From contig NZ_CP139148.1 of assembly GCF_034058155.1 (NCBI RefSeq), positions 2,170,001 to 2,234,000 of the forward strand: a stretch of DNA of 64,000 nt, written 5' to 3'. Source of the stretch: Flavobacterium sp. KACC 22761 (lineage in GTDB: Bacteria; Bacteroidota; Bacteroidia; Flavobacteriales; Flavobacteriaceae). Shown here in pieces: positions 54,740 through 63,537 of the stretch. The position numbers and the translations under genes are program-made. The notes under the pieces are model-generated. The model was not told the DNA's origin, did not search any database, and saw only the letters and a program-made list of their open reading frames with translations. The stretch's first letter is position 1; every line of letters starts with the position of its first letter.

Positions 54740-56482
54740 ATGAAAAAAATAATTATTGCAACTCAACTTTTATTTACTGTTGCTTCATTTGGGCAAGGGT
54801 TTCTGCATCGAGATGGACAAAATATAGTTGACGGAAATGGCAAAAATATAATTTTAAGAGGTTTAGGTCTCGGAGGATGGATGGTTCAAGAAGGCTATAT
54901 GTTGCAGACACAGCCTTTTGCAAGTCCACAGTATCAGATTAAACAAAAAATTCAGGACGTTGTTGGAGAACAAGGAACAAAAGAATTTTATGCGGCTTAC
55001 AAAGCAAACGGAATCACAAAACGTGATATTGATTCATTAGCTAAATGGGGTTTCAATTCGGTTCGTCTTCCAATGCATTACAATCTATATACACCATCAA
55101 TTCAAGAAGAAAAAAATGGTGAAATTACTTGGATTGAAGAAGGTTTCGCGATTACCGATAATCTAGTGAAATGGTGCGCTGAGAATAAAATGTACTTGAT
55201 TTTAGATTTGCACGCAGCACCAGGAGGACAAGGAAATGACGCAGCAATTTCGGATTACGATACTACGAAACCATCACTTTGGAACAGCGAAGCCAATCAG
55301 AAAAAAATGATTGCTTTATGGAAAAAATTGGCTTCTCGTTACAGAGACAATCAATGGATTGGTGGATACGATATTATAAATGAGCCAAACTGGAATTTTA
55401 CTGGAACCAATAAAAATGGCTGTGATGAAAATTCAAACGGACCATTGAGAGATTTGATGGTTGCAGTGACAAAAGCCATTCGCGAAGTCGATCCAAATCA
55501 CTTGGTAATTATTGAAGGAAACTGTTGGGGAAATAATTACAACGGAATTTTTCCTTTATGGGATGAAAATATGGCGTTGAGTTTTCACAAATATTGGAAC
55601 TACAACACGATTGGTTCAATCCAAAAAATGTTGGATTACAGAAAACAATATAATGTGCCAATTTGGTTAGGAGAAAGTGGCGAGAACTCTAATGTTTGGT
55701 TCAAAGATGTTCTGACTTTGGTAGAAAGCAATAATATTGGTTGGGCTTTTTGGCCAATGAAGAAAATAGAAAATATTGCCGGTGTAACTTCGGTTACAAA
55801 AATTCCTGACTATGATGTTTTGTTGAAATATTGGAAAGATGGCGGGCAAAAGCCAACTCCAGAATTTGCAAAGAAAACTTTAATGAAAATGGCAGATAAT
55901 TATAAAATGGAAAACGTAACCGTTAAGCCAGATGTAATTGATGCGATGTTCAGACAAGTGCAAACAAATGATACAAAACCATATAAAAAACATGTAATTC
56001 CAGGGAAAATTGCTGCAACCCAGTATGATTTAGGAACAAATGGATATGCATATTCAGATAAAGATTTTATCAACTACAGAGTAGAAACTGGAAATTTTGA
56101 CCAATGGAATAAAGGAAACACCATGCGAAATGATGGTGTAGATATTTTGCCATGTAAAGATTCTGGATCAAATGGTTATCAGGTTTCATTTATTGAAGAT
56201 GGCGAATGGTTGCAATTTACTTCTGAAGTAAAAAAGCAAGGAATTTATAAGGTTGCGATTCGTTACTCAAGTGAAAAATCAGAAGGGAAACTTTATTTTG
56301 AAACTGAGAACGGAAAAAAATCAGAAGCAATTGTGCTTCCTGCAACAGGAGGAAATGATAAATGGAAAACAGTCGTTTTATCTGGAATTCAATTAGAAGC
56401 TGGAACAAACAAAATTAAAGCTGTTTTTGAAAAAGGAGGCTTCAATTTGAATTATTTGGATTTTTCTGAAGGGAAAAAATAA
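54740..56482 (+). CDS. GH5 glycoside hydrolase with C-terminal CBM6-like module
   Basis: 580 residues with cleavable signal peptide (S-F-G-Q). GH5 barrel (about 20-395): LRGLGLGGWMVQEGYML, NSVRLPMHYNLY, LDLHAAPGGQGNDA, acid/base Glu215 in I-I-N-E-P, and nucleophile Glu312 in L-G-E-S-G. After a linker, about 435-580 matches CBM6 (YAYSDKDFINYRVETG, NDGVDILPCKDSGSNGYQVSFIEDGEWLQF, LNYLDF). The barrel resembles exo-beta-1,3-glucanase or beta-1,6-glucanase type GH5. 30 nt after the GH30 gene and 31 nt before the GH16 gene, within one operon. Confidence 0.92.
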   Translation: MKKIIIATQLLFTVASFGQGFLHRDGQNIVDGNGKNIILRGLGLGGWMVQEGYMLQTQPFASPQYQIKQKIQDVVGEQGTKEFYAAYKANGITKRDIDSLAKWGFNSVRLPMHYNLYTPSIQEEKNGEITWIEEGFAITDNLVKWCAENKMYLILDLHAAPGGQGNDAAISDYDTTKPSLWNSEANQKKMIALWKKLASRYRDNQWIGGYDIINEPNWNFTGTNKNGCDENSNGPLRDLMVAVTKAIREVDPNHLVIIEGNCWGNNYNGIFPLWDENMALSFHKYWNYNTIGSIQKMLDYRKQYNVPIWLGESGENSNVWFKDVLTLVESNNIGWAFWPMKKIENIAGVTSVTKIPDYDVLLKYWKDGGQKPTPEFAKKTLMKMADNYKMENVTVKPDVIDAMFRQVQTNDTKPYKKHVIPGKIAATQYDLGTNGYAYSDKDFINYRVETGNFDQWNKGNTMRNDGVDILPCKDSGSNGYQVSFIEDGEWLQFTSEVKKQGIYKVAIRYSSEKSEGKLYFETENGKKSEAIVLPATGGNDKWKTVVLSGIQLEAGTNKIKAVFEKGGFNLNYLDFSEGKK

Positions 56483-56513
56483 GCTTCAAAAAACTAACTA
56501 AAAACCAAAACCA

Positions 56514-57587
56514 ATGAACCTAAATACTTTAATAAAGAAAATAAGCTTTTTGATAGCCTTGTTATTTGTCTTCCAATCCTGCAGCGGTGGAAGTGATTCT
56601 GGTGATGATACGCCTGTTGCGACTGGTCCATCAAATCTTTCGGTTCAAGTAGAAGTTATTGGAAAAACAGCAGATAAACCTGATGGCGACGGAAGCGGAA
56701 AAATAAAACTTACTATTTCAGCAACAAATGCAACGTCTTATAAGGTTTTGATCGATAATCAATTAAAAGAAATTACGACTGGAGATTTTACTTATGAATT
56801 TTCCGGTTCTGGAACTAAAAATTATCCAATAGTGGTTTCAGCTTACAACGGATTAAAGTTTGTAAGCACAACAACTTCTGTCAATATTTTTGTTGCAAGA
56901 AAACTGCTTTGGGCTGATGAGTTTGATGTAAATGGTGCACCAAATTCTTCAAAATGGGGATATAATACTGGAACCGGCGATGGCTGGGGAAATAACGAAT
57001 TAGAATATTATACCACTCGTCCTGAAAACGTGATTGTTGAAAATGGAATTTTAAAAATAAAAGCAATAAAAGAAGAATATATGGGAAGCCATTATACTTC
57101 GGCAAGAATGCTTACAAAAGGGAAATTTTCATTTAAATACGGCCGTGCCGAAGTTCGCGCAAAATTGCCAGTTGGTGGCGGAACTTGGCCAGCTTTCTGG
57201 ATGTTGGGGGACAATATTGATACAGCACCGTGGCCTGCGTGTGGTGAGGTTGATATTTTAGAGTCAGTTGGAAATAACCCAAATGTTAATCATTCTTCAT
57301 TGCATTCACCTGGACGTTCAGGAAACACGCCTGATACAGCTATTACAACAGTTCCAAACTCGGCTACAGAATTTCACGTTTATGCCGCAGAATGGAGCGC
57401 AGAAAGCATCAAGTTTTATGTAGATGATAATTTGTTTTATACTTACGGAAACAGTAGTTCGACACCATTTAATGCCAAGTTTTTCTTGATTTTGAATTTA
57501 GCCATGGGCGGAAATTTTGGCGGAAAAGTAGATCCCAACTTTACCAGCGCAACGTTCGAAGTGGATTACGTTAGAGTATATAATTAA
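56514..57587 (+). CDS. GH16 endo-beta-1,3-glucanase (laminarinase) lipoprotein
   Basis: 357 residues. Lipobox F-Q-S-C followed by a Gly/Ser/Asp-rich export signal; a PKD-like or Ig-like module (about 38-128); GH16 jelly roll (about 130-357) starting KLLWADEFDVNGAPNSSKWGY. The catalytic motif is Glu245-V-Asp247-I-L-Glu250 in G-E-V-D-I-L-E-S-V-G, the ExDxxE form with the beta-bulge type of laminarinases. WPAFWMLGDN and the C-terminal FDVDYVRVY-type end are conserved. It should make the first internal cuts in beta-1,3-glucan at the cell surface. Confidence 0.94.
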   Translation: MNLNTLIKKISFLIALLFVFQSCSGGSDSGDDTPVATGPSNLSVQVEVIGKTADKPDGDGSGKIKLTISATNATSYKVLIDNQLKEITTGDFTYEFSGSGTKNYPIVVSAYNGLKFVSTTTSVNIFVARKLLWADEFDVNGAPNSSKWGYNTGTGDGWGNNELEYYTTRPENVIVENGILKIKAIKEEYMGSHYTSARMLTKGKFSFKYGRAEVRAKLPVGGGTWPAFWMLGDNIDTAPWPACGEVDILESVGNNPNVNHSSLHSPGRSGNTPDTAITTVPNSATEFHVYAAEWSAESIKFYVDDNLFYTYGNSSSTPFNAKFFLILNLAMGGNFGGKVDPNFTSATFEVDYVRVYN

Positions 57588-57658
57588 CATAATTTTTAAA
57601 TGATTTATTTTTTGTAAAGCCTCGGAAAACCTAGCTTTACGAGATTAAATTTTTAAAT

Positions 57659-58498
57659 ATGAAAACAGTAAATAAAATAGTTTTAGCAGTAATGCTTGTT
57701 TTGGCAAGTCAATCTTTTTTTGGTCAGAATTTGAAATTGATGACCTATAATATTCGTTTGGATGTAGCTTCAGATGGTGAAAATGCTTGGCCAAATAGAA
57801 AGGAATATTTTGCTTCTCAGTTGCAGTTTTATAGTCCGGATATTTTTGGGATTCAGGAAGGATTGCCAAATCAAGTAATTGATATTGCATCGGCTTTGCC
57901 AAATTATGCCAAGTTTGGGATTGGAAGAGAGGAGAACGGAACGGGAGAAGCGGCTGCGATATTTTATAAAAAAGATCGTTTTCAGGTGCAGCAATCAAAT
58001 ACATTTTGGTTGTCTGAAACACCAAATAAAGTTTCTAAAGGCTGGGATGGCGCTTGCAACAGAGTTTGTACATATGGACTCTTTAAAGATCTAAAAACAA
58101 AAAAGACATTTTGGGTTTTTAATCTTCACCTAGATCATATTGGTGAAGTTGCGAGAGTAAAAGGAGTTGAACTTGTTTTGTCGAAGATTGCAGAACTGAA
58201 TACTAAAAAACTTCCTGTTTTTTTAATGGGAGATTTCAATTCCGAACCTGATACGAAACAAATTTTAGAAATAAAAAGGGTTATGGATGATACCAAAGAT
58301 GTTTCAAAAGAAAAACCATTTGGTCCTTATGGAACTTTCAATGCATTCCAACATGACAAACCAGTGAACCTATTGATCGATTATATTTTTGTGTCGAAAA
58401 ATAGCGGACTTAAAATTCAAAAACATGCAGTTTTAAGTGATTCGAAAGATTTAAAATATCCGTCAGATCATTTACCTGTTCTAATAGAAATAGATTGA
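57659..58498 (+). CDS. Endonuclease/exonuclease/phosphatase (DNase I-fold) family protein, exported
   Basis: 279 residues with signal peptide (F-F-G-Q). EEP motifs are complete: L-M-T-Y-N-I-R, metal ligand Glu67 in G-I-Q-E-G, F-N-L-H-L-D-H, G-D-F-N-S-E-P and P-S-D-H-L-P. Family members cleave nucleic acids or phosphoester head groups. Its place within a glycanase operon, 2 nt before the next GH30 start, implies co-regulation. Possible roles: removing phosphoryl substituents (such as phosphodiesters on fungal mannoprotein-glucan) or scavenging phosphate or DNA along with glucan; sequence does not say. The 71-nt gap before it holds a small gtaaagc/gctttac hairpin (57614-57640) without a T-run. 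Confidence 0.88.
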   Translation: MKTVNKIVLAVMLVLASQSFFGQNLKLMTYNIRLDVASDGENAWPNRKEYFASQLQFYSPDIFGIQEGLPNQVIDIASALPNYAKFGIGREENGTGEAAAIFYKKDRFQVQQSNTFWLSETPNKVSKGWDGACNRVCTYGLFKDLKTKKTFWVFNLHLDHIGEVARVKGVELVLSKIAELNTKKLPVFLMGDFNSEPDTKQILEIKRVMDDTKDVSKEKPFGPYGTFNAFQHDKPVNLLIDYIFVSKNSGLKIQKHAVLSDSKDLKYPSDHLPVLIEID

Positions 58499-58500
58499 AT

Positions 58501-59925
58501 ATGAAAAACATCAACAAAAAACTTCAAATTTTACTTTTACTGCCTTTGATCGCAGTTCAAATAAAATGCGGAACTTCAAAAAACACAGCGGCCAATTCTG
58601 GTAAAGCTGAGTCTTGGATTACTACGACAGATGAAACATCAAAATTGAAAAAACAGCCAGATTTGGTTTTTAATTCTGATGCAAATTCGAATCAAACCAT
58701 TACGGTTGACGCTTCGCAAAAATTCCAAACTATTGAAGGTTTTGGATTTTCTTTGACAGGAGGAAGCGCTCAAACCATTTTGAAATTGGATAAGGCTAAA
58801 AGAGAGGCATTGCTTCAAGAGCTTTTTTCAAGAAAAAATGATGCGATTGGTATAAGTTATTTAAGAATCAGTATTGGTGCTTCAGATTTGAATGAAGTAG
58901 TTTTTTCGTATGATGATATGCCAGAAGGACAAACCGATTTAAAACTGGAGCATTTTAATCTTGGACCAGACTTGAAAGATGTCGTTCCGGTTTTAAAGGA
59001 GATTTTAGCCATAAATCCGAAAATTAAAATTATGGGTTCGCCGTGGTCGCCACCAGTTTGGATGAAAGACAACGGAAGCTCAAAAGGTGGTAGTTTACAG
59101 CCAAAATACTACCAAGTTTACGCTGAATATTTTGTGAGATATATTCAGGCAATGAAAGCGCAAGGAATTGTAATTGACGCTATCACGCCTCAGAATGAAC
59201 CTTTACATCCGGGAAACAATCCGAGTATGTTGATGCTGGCTGAACAACAAGCAGATTTTATTGGAAATAATCTAGGACCAGCTTTTAAGGCAGCCGGAAT
59301 CAAAACTAAAATTATTGTTTACGATCATAATTGCAACAAGCCAGAATATCCTTTGACGATTTTAAAAGATCCAAAAGCAAATCCTTATGTTGCAGGTTCT
59401 GCATTTCACTTATATGAAGGTGACATCAGTGCTTTGACAACAGTTCATGATGCATTCCCGAATAAAGATTTGTACTTCACAGAGCAATATACGGGATCAA
59501 AAAGTAGTTTTGAAAACGATTTGAAATGGAGTGTAAAAAATGTTGTAATTGGTTCTATGCGCAACTGGAGTAAAAATGCACTTTCATGGGGATTGGCAAA
59601 TGATGAATATTATAAGCCATTTACGCCAGGAGGTTGCTCAACTTGCAAAGGTGCTTTAATGATTGATCAAAATCAAAACATTAAGAGAGAAGTTGGATAT
59701 TATATTATTGGTCATGCTTCAAAATTTGTTCCTGAAGGTTCAGTAAGAATTGGAAGCAATATCGCAGGAAACTTACATAATGCGGCTTTCAAAACTCCAT
59801 CAGGACAAATTGTTCTAATTGTAGAAAATGATGGAACGGCAGCAGAAACATTCAATATCAAATACAATCAAAAACAAATTTCAACTACTTTAAATGCAGG
59901 TGCAGTAGCAACTTACGTTTGGTAA
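58501..59925 (+). CDS. GH30 glycoside hydrolase, lipoprotein (second of pair B)
   Basis: 474 residues from ATG 58501, two nt after the EEP stop. Lipobox Q-I-K-C near residue 23. Barrel motifs TIEGFGFSLTGGSAQTI, acid/base Glu233 in P-Q-N-E-P, nucleophile Glu328 in F-T-E-Q-Y; MRNWSKNALSWGLAND and the shared Cys pair (G-G-C-S-T-C-K-G). About 60 percent alike to the gene at 53234 by eye, with the same likely GH30_3 beta-1,6-glucanase function but separated from it by GH5, GH16 and EEP genes, so the duplication is old or rearranged. GH3 follows 14 nt downstream. Confidence 0.9.
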   Translation: MKNINKKLQILLLLPLIAVQIKCGTSKNTAANSGKAESWITTTDETSKLKKQPDLVFNSDANSNQTITVDASQKFQTIEGFGFSLTGGSAQTILKLDKAKREALLQELFSRKNDAIGISYLRISIGASDLNEVVFSYDDMPEGQTDLKLEHFNLGPDLKDVVPVLKEILAINPKIKIMGSPWSPPVWMKDNGSSKGGSLQPKYYQVYAEYFVRYIQAMKAQGIVIDAITPQNEPLHPGNNPSMLMLAEQQADFIGNNLGPAFKAAGIKTKIIVYDHNCNKPEYPLTILKDPKANPYVAGSAFHLYEGDISALTTVHDAFPNKDLYFTEQYTGSKSSFENDLKWSVKNVVIGSMRNWSKNALSWGLANDEYYKPFTPGGCSTCKGALMIDQNQNIKREVGYYIIGHASKFVPEGSVRIGSNIAGNLHNAAFKTPSGQIVLIVENDGTAAETFNIKYNQKQISTTLNAGAVATYVW

Positions 59926-59939
59926 CCAAAATTAAATTC

Positions 59940-62168
59940 ATGAAAAAAATAACCACATTTGCCTTGTTGATGGCAGCGCTTTTTGCGACAGCTCAGCAGC
60001 AGACAATAGATCAGAAAGTAAATGATTTATTGAAAAAAATGACTATTGAGGAAAAAATTGGTCAGCTTAATCAATATACAGGTGACAATCAAGCAACAGG
60101 ACCAATTACAATAAATCCCAATAAAGAATCTGAAATTAAAGCAGGATTGATTGGTTCGATGCTGAATATCATTGGAACAAAATATACAAGACAGTATCAG
60201 CAATTAGCAATGCAATCACGTCTTAAAATTCCGTTGTTGTTTGGTCAAGATGTTATTCATGGTTACAAAACAACATTCCCGATTCCATTGGCTGAGGCAG
60301 CAAGCTGGGATTTGGCAGCAATCGAATTAGCAGCTAGAGTCGCAGCGACAGAAGCATCTGCAAGTGGAATTCACTGGACATTTGCTCCAATGGTCGATAT
60401 TGGGCGTGACCCAAGATGGGGAAGAGTTATGGAAGGAGCAGGAGAAGATACTTATCTAGGTTCTAAAATTGCTTATGCACGCGTAAAAGGTTTTCAAGGA
60501 AATAAGTTAGGAGACTTGAATTCGGTGATGGCTTGCGTGAAACACTTTGCTGCTTATGGTGCTGGTGTTGGCGGAAGAGATTATAACTCAGTTGATATGA
60601 GCGAAAGAATGTTGTTGGAAACCTATTTGCCACCATTCAAAGCGGCTTTAGATGCTGGAGCAGCAACTTTTATGAATTCGTTCAATGACTTAAACGGAAT
60701 TCCAGCTACTGGAAACGCACATTTGCAACGCGATATTTTAAAAGGAAAATGGAATTTTCAAGGTTTCGTAGTTTCTGACTGGGGATCAATTGGTGAAATG
60801 GTAGCGCACGGTTATTCAAAAGATTTGAAAGAAGCTGCTTATTCGGCAATCACTGCGGGAAGTGATATGGATATGGAAAGTAATGCATACCGCTACAATC
60901 TTGCAGCTTTAGTAAAAGAAGGAAGAGTTTCAATTGATTTGATTGATGATGCAGTGAAACGTATTTTACGCAAGAAATTCGAATTAGGTTTGTTTGATGA
61001 TCCATACAAATATTCAGATGATAAAAGAGCTGAAAAAGTTTTAGGAAATCCTGAAAACCGAAAAGCCGCACTTGAAGTTGCTGAGAAAAGTATCGTCTTG
61101 TTGAAAAACGAAAATCAGACTTTGCCACTTTCTAAAAACCTGAAAACTATTGCTTTTATTGGTCCAATGGTGAAAGAATACAAAGCCAATATGGGATTCT
61201 GGGCTGTTGAATTACCAGAAGTAAATTACGATAAATGGGTAGTTTCGCAATGGGATGGTTTACAGAATAAAGTTGGAAAAAATACCAAATTGCTGTACGC
61301 AAAAGGATGTGAAGTTGATGGGGACAACAAAGATGGTTTTGCAGAAGCAGTTGCAACTGCTAAACAAGCTGATGTTGTAATTTTAAGTATTGGTGAAAGA
61401 CACAATATGAGCGGTGAAGCAAAAAGCCGAAGCGATCTTCATATTCCTGGCGTTCAAGAAGATTTAGTAAAAGAAATTATGGCAACTGGAAAACCGGTTG
61501 TGGTTTTAGTAAATGCTGGAAGACCACTTATTTTCAATTGGACTGCAGACAATGCTCCCGCAATTGTATATACATGGTGGTTAGGTACTGAAGCTGGAAA
61601 TGCAATCGCTGATGTTTTATTTGGAGATTACAATCCGTCTGGAAAATTGCCTATGACTTTCCCAAGAGAAGTAGGACAAGTGCCAATTTATTACAACCAC
61701 TTCAGCACAGGACGTCCTGCAAAAAATGAAGATTCTAAAAACTATGTTTCAGCTTATATCGATTTGAAAAACTCACCAAAATTTCCATTTGGATACGGTT
61801 TGAGTTATACAAAATTCAATTATTCTGATTTGAAATTATCTTCAACAAAAATCAAAAGCAACGAAACAATTAAAGTTTCTTTTCAATTGTCGAATGTTGG
61901 AAAAGTAGCGGGTGAAGAAGTGGCGCAACTTTATTTAAAAGACAAATTTGGATCTGTAGTGCGACCAGTTTTAGAATTAAGAGATTTCCAGAAAGTGAAA
62001 TTGAATCCAGGTGAATCTAAAACAATTGAATTTACAATTGATAAAGAAAAACTTTCTTTCTACAATAATAAATTAGAATGGGTTGCTGAACCAGGCGATT
62101 TCGAAGTAATGATCGGAGCTTCTTCAGCAGATATAAAACTTAGAGCAGACTTTGAATTAGTACAATAG
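59940..62168 (+). CDS. GH3 beta-glucosidase
   Basis: 742 residues from ATG 59940 (an upstream in-frame TTG at 59919 overlaps the GH30 stop and is unlikely). Cleavable signal peptide (A-T-A-Q), so periplasmic. GH3 N-terminal barrel (about 30-380) with nucleophile Asp280 in V-V-S-D-W-G-S, C-terminal alpha/beta domain with acid/base candidate Glu493 in S-G-E-A-K-S-R, and a fibronectin-III-like end domain (about 640-742: VSFQLSNVGKVAGEEVAQLYLKD). It would release glucose from the beta-linked oligosaccharides imported by SusCD, completing the pathway. Last gene of the operon. Confidence 0.95.
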   Translation: MKKITTFALLMAALFATAQQQTIDQKVNDLLKKMTIEEKIGQLNQYTGDNQATGPITINPNKESEIKAGLIGSMLNIIGTKYTRQYQQLAMQSRLKIPLLFGQDVIHGYKTTFPIPLAEAASWDLAAIELAARVAATEASASGIHWTFAPMVDIGRDPRWGRVMEGAGEDTYLGSKIAYARVKGFQGNKLGDLNSVMACVKHFAAYGAGVGGRDYNSVDMSERMLLETYLPPFKAALDAGAATFMNSFNDLNGIPATGNAHLQRDILKGKWNFQGFVVSDWGSIGEMVAHGYSKDLKEAAYSAITAGSDMDMESNAYRYNLAALVKEGRVSIDLIDDAVKRILRKKFELGLFDDPYKYSDDKRAEKVLGNPENRKAALEVAEKSIVLLKNENQTLPLSKNLKTIAFIGPMVKEYKANMGFWAVELPEVNYDKWVVSQWDGLQNKVGKNTKLLYAKGCEVDGDNKDGFAEAVATAKQADVVILSIGERHNMSGEAKSRSDLHIPGVQEDLVKEIMATGKPVVVLVNAGRPLIFNWTADNAPAIVYTWWLGTEAGNAIADVLFGDYNPSGKLPMTFPREVGQVPIYYNHFSTGRPAKNEDSKNYVSAYIDLKNSPKFPFGYGLSYTKFNYSDLKLSSTKIKSNETIKVSFQLSNVGKVAGEEVAQLYLKDKFGSVVRPVLELRDFQKVKLNPGESKTIEFTIDKEKLSFYNNKLEWVAEPGDFEVMIGASSADIKLRADFELVQ

Positions 62169-62186
62169 TAAAAGTCAATTTAAATT

Positions 62187-62255
62187 TTGGCGTTATGGAT
62201 TTTATAAAAGTTTTGAGTTATTTCAAAACAGTATTTATAAAATCCATAGCGCCAA
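62187..62255. terminator. Long hairpin between GH3 and hypothetical gene, overlapping the latter's 3' end
   Basis: Arms 62187-62208 and 62234-62255 pair over 22 bp with one mismatch, and an inner agttttga/tcaaaaca pairing extends the stem. The right arm is the 3' coding end of the minus-strand gene. Likely terminates transcription from both sides. Confidence 0.8.
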
Positions 62256-62484
62256 TTCCTTTGTATGAAGCACACAAAGCTTTGTCAAAAGCTTCGCGTT
62301 TTGCTTTTTTATCTTTAGCTTCAGTTTCGATAATCATTTGATTGAAAATTTTCTCCTGTTGCTCACTGTATTTTATGGATTCCTCCAATAAATAAGTTTT
62401 TGAAACAAATCCGAAAGAAGTCCAAATTTTTGTTCGTATTCTTTGATTTATATTTTTTAATGGATTAGTGCTCATATCTCTCAC
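62218..62484 (-). CDS. Hypothetical protein, 88 aa
   Basis: I do not recognise this small soluble protein. It reads from ATG 62484 (or 62475, the fourth codon). Two helical, Lys/Glu-rich stretches (YLLEESIKYSEQQEKIFNQMI and ETEAKDKKAKREAFDKAL) suggest a helical hairpin, followed by CASYKGIGAMDFINTVLK. No signal peptide or membrane segment. It is convergent with the GH3 gene and shares the hairpin described at 62187-62255. A role is unknown. Confidence 0.6.
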   Translation of the reverse strand: MRDMSTNPLKNINQRIRTKIWTSFGFVSKTYLLEESIKYSEQQEKIFNQMIIETEAKDKKAKREAFDKALCASYKGIGAMDFINTVLK

Positions 62485-62527
62485 GCTGATTTACTGAATC
62501 ACAAAATAATTGTAATAATTTACTCTC

Positions 62528-62540
62528 TTTTAACTTAAAA
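62528..62540. promoter_or_regulatory. Palindrome TTTTAA-C-TTAAAA, candidate operator
   Basis: A perfect 13-bp palindrome, matching the core of a second one 81 bp downstream (centre to centre), upstream of a Nudix-type regulator gene. Confidence 0.4.
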
Positions 62541-62593
62541 TAATAACAAATTTATTTAAATGTGTTATTATGACGCAATGTACTTATTTTTTT

Positions 62594-62623
62594 TATATTT
62601 GATTTTAATTTTAAGTTAAAATT
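62594..62623 (+). promoter_or_regulatory. -7 element and overlapping 17-bp palindrome before Nudix regulator
   Basis: TATATTTG (62594-62601) fits the TAnnTTTG consensus, though no TTG lies at the right spacing. The perfect palindrome AATTTTAA-G-TTAAAATT (62607-62623) would cover the transcription start, a position suited to repression. Confidence 0.45.
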
Positions 62624-62742
62624 GTGATAGACACACTTATTTAATAAAGACTAATTTTGATTGTAACCACTTTGATTGGATTTATTTTCATTAAAATGAA
62701 GTAAATTGCAGCGTTGTTCTAAAATCAAAAAGTCGTATTTAA

Positions 62743-63507
62743 ATGGCAAAAATGTTAAAAGACATTATAGAAAATAATGAAAATTATCAGCCGGGATTGT
62801 CAATTGATTGCGTCATTTTTGGCTTTCATGATAATCAACTCAAGGTTCTTCTGATTAAAGTGGCAACAAACCCAAAATGGTCTTTGCCTGGTGGTTTCAT
62901 TCCTATTGATCAAGATATTGATACTGCCGCAGTTACTATTTTGAACGACAGAACTGGTGTTGATGGCATTTTTTTAAGACAGTTTGCGACTTTTGGAAAA
63001 GTGAAACGCAACGATCAACATTTTGATAAGCAGGTTTTAGAATATCTAGAAATTGAAGAGGCAAAAGGCAAATGGCTGATGCGACGTTTTGTGACAATTG
63101 GTTATTATGCTTTGGTCGATTTTTTGAAAACAATTCCGAAACCTTCGAGTGAATTTGAAATTATAGAATGGATTGATCATAAAGAAGTTCCCGAATTAAT
63201 TTTAGATCACCGTGAAATTCTTGATAAAGCATTGGATACTTTAAGAATGGAACTGAATTTAATGCCCATCGGTTACAATTTATTGCCAGAAAAATTTACA
63301 ATGCCTGAACTTCAAAAATTGTACGAAACGATTTTGGATAAAAAGTTGGACCGAAGAAACTTCCTCCGAAAAATAACCAACATTGGAATTGTAAAAAAAC
63401 TTGACGAAAAGAAAAGCAACGTAGCACACAAAGCACCGAATTTATATTCTTTTGATAAAGAAAAATACGATGAAGTCTTAAAAAATGGACTGAGTCAAGG
63501 TTGGTAA
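62743..63507 (+). CDS. Nudix-fold transcriptional regulator (NrtR/AraR-like) with degraded Nudix box
   Basis: 254 residues. N-terminal Nudix fold (about 18-155: SIDCVIFGFHDNQLKVLLIKV, WSLPGGFI) and C-terminal winged helix (about 165-245: YNLLPEKFTMPELQKLYETILDKKLDRRNFLRKI). Aligning to G-x5-E-x7-R-E-U-x-E-E-x-G, the catalytic residues are changed: E57 to Gln, R65 to Thr, E66 to Ile, E69 to Asp, E70 to Arg, with Gly51 and Gly72 kept. It therefore binds rather than hydrolyses its ligand, as in NrtR and Bacteroidota AraR regulators of sugar or NAD metabolism. It may link glucan-derived sugar to nearby genes, but target genes are not shown here. Confidence 0.85.
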   Translation: MAKMLKDIIENNENYQPGLSIDCVIFGFHDNQLKVLLIKVATNPKWSLPGGFIPIDQDIDTAAVTILNDRTGVDGIFLRQFATFGKVKRNDQHFDKQVLEYLEIEEAKGKWLMRRFVTIGYYALVDFLKTIPKPSSEFEIIEWIDHKEVPELILDHREILDKALDTLRMELNLMPIGYNLLPEKFTMPELQKLYETILDKKLDRRNFLRKITNIGIVKKLDEKKSNVAHKAPNLYSFDKEKYDEVLKNGLSQGW

Positions 63508-63537
63508 AATAGGATTCTAATCTTTAAAAATGATATT

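Noticed and set aside
57614..57640. gtaaagc/gctttac hairpin as terminator before the EEP gene
   Set aside because: Stem of only 7 bp and no T-run.
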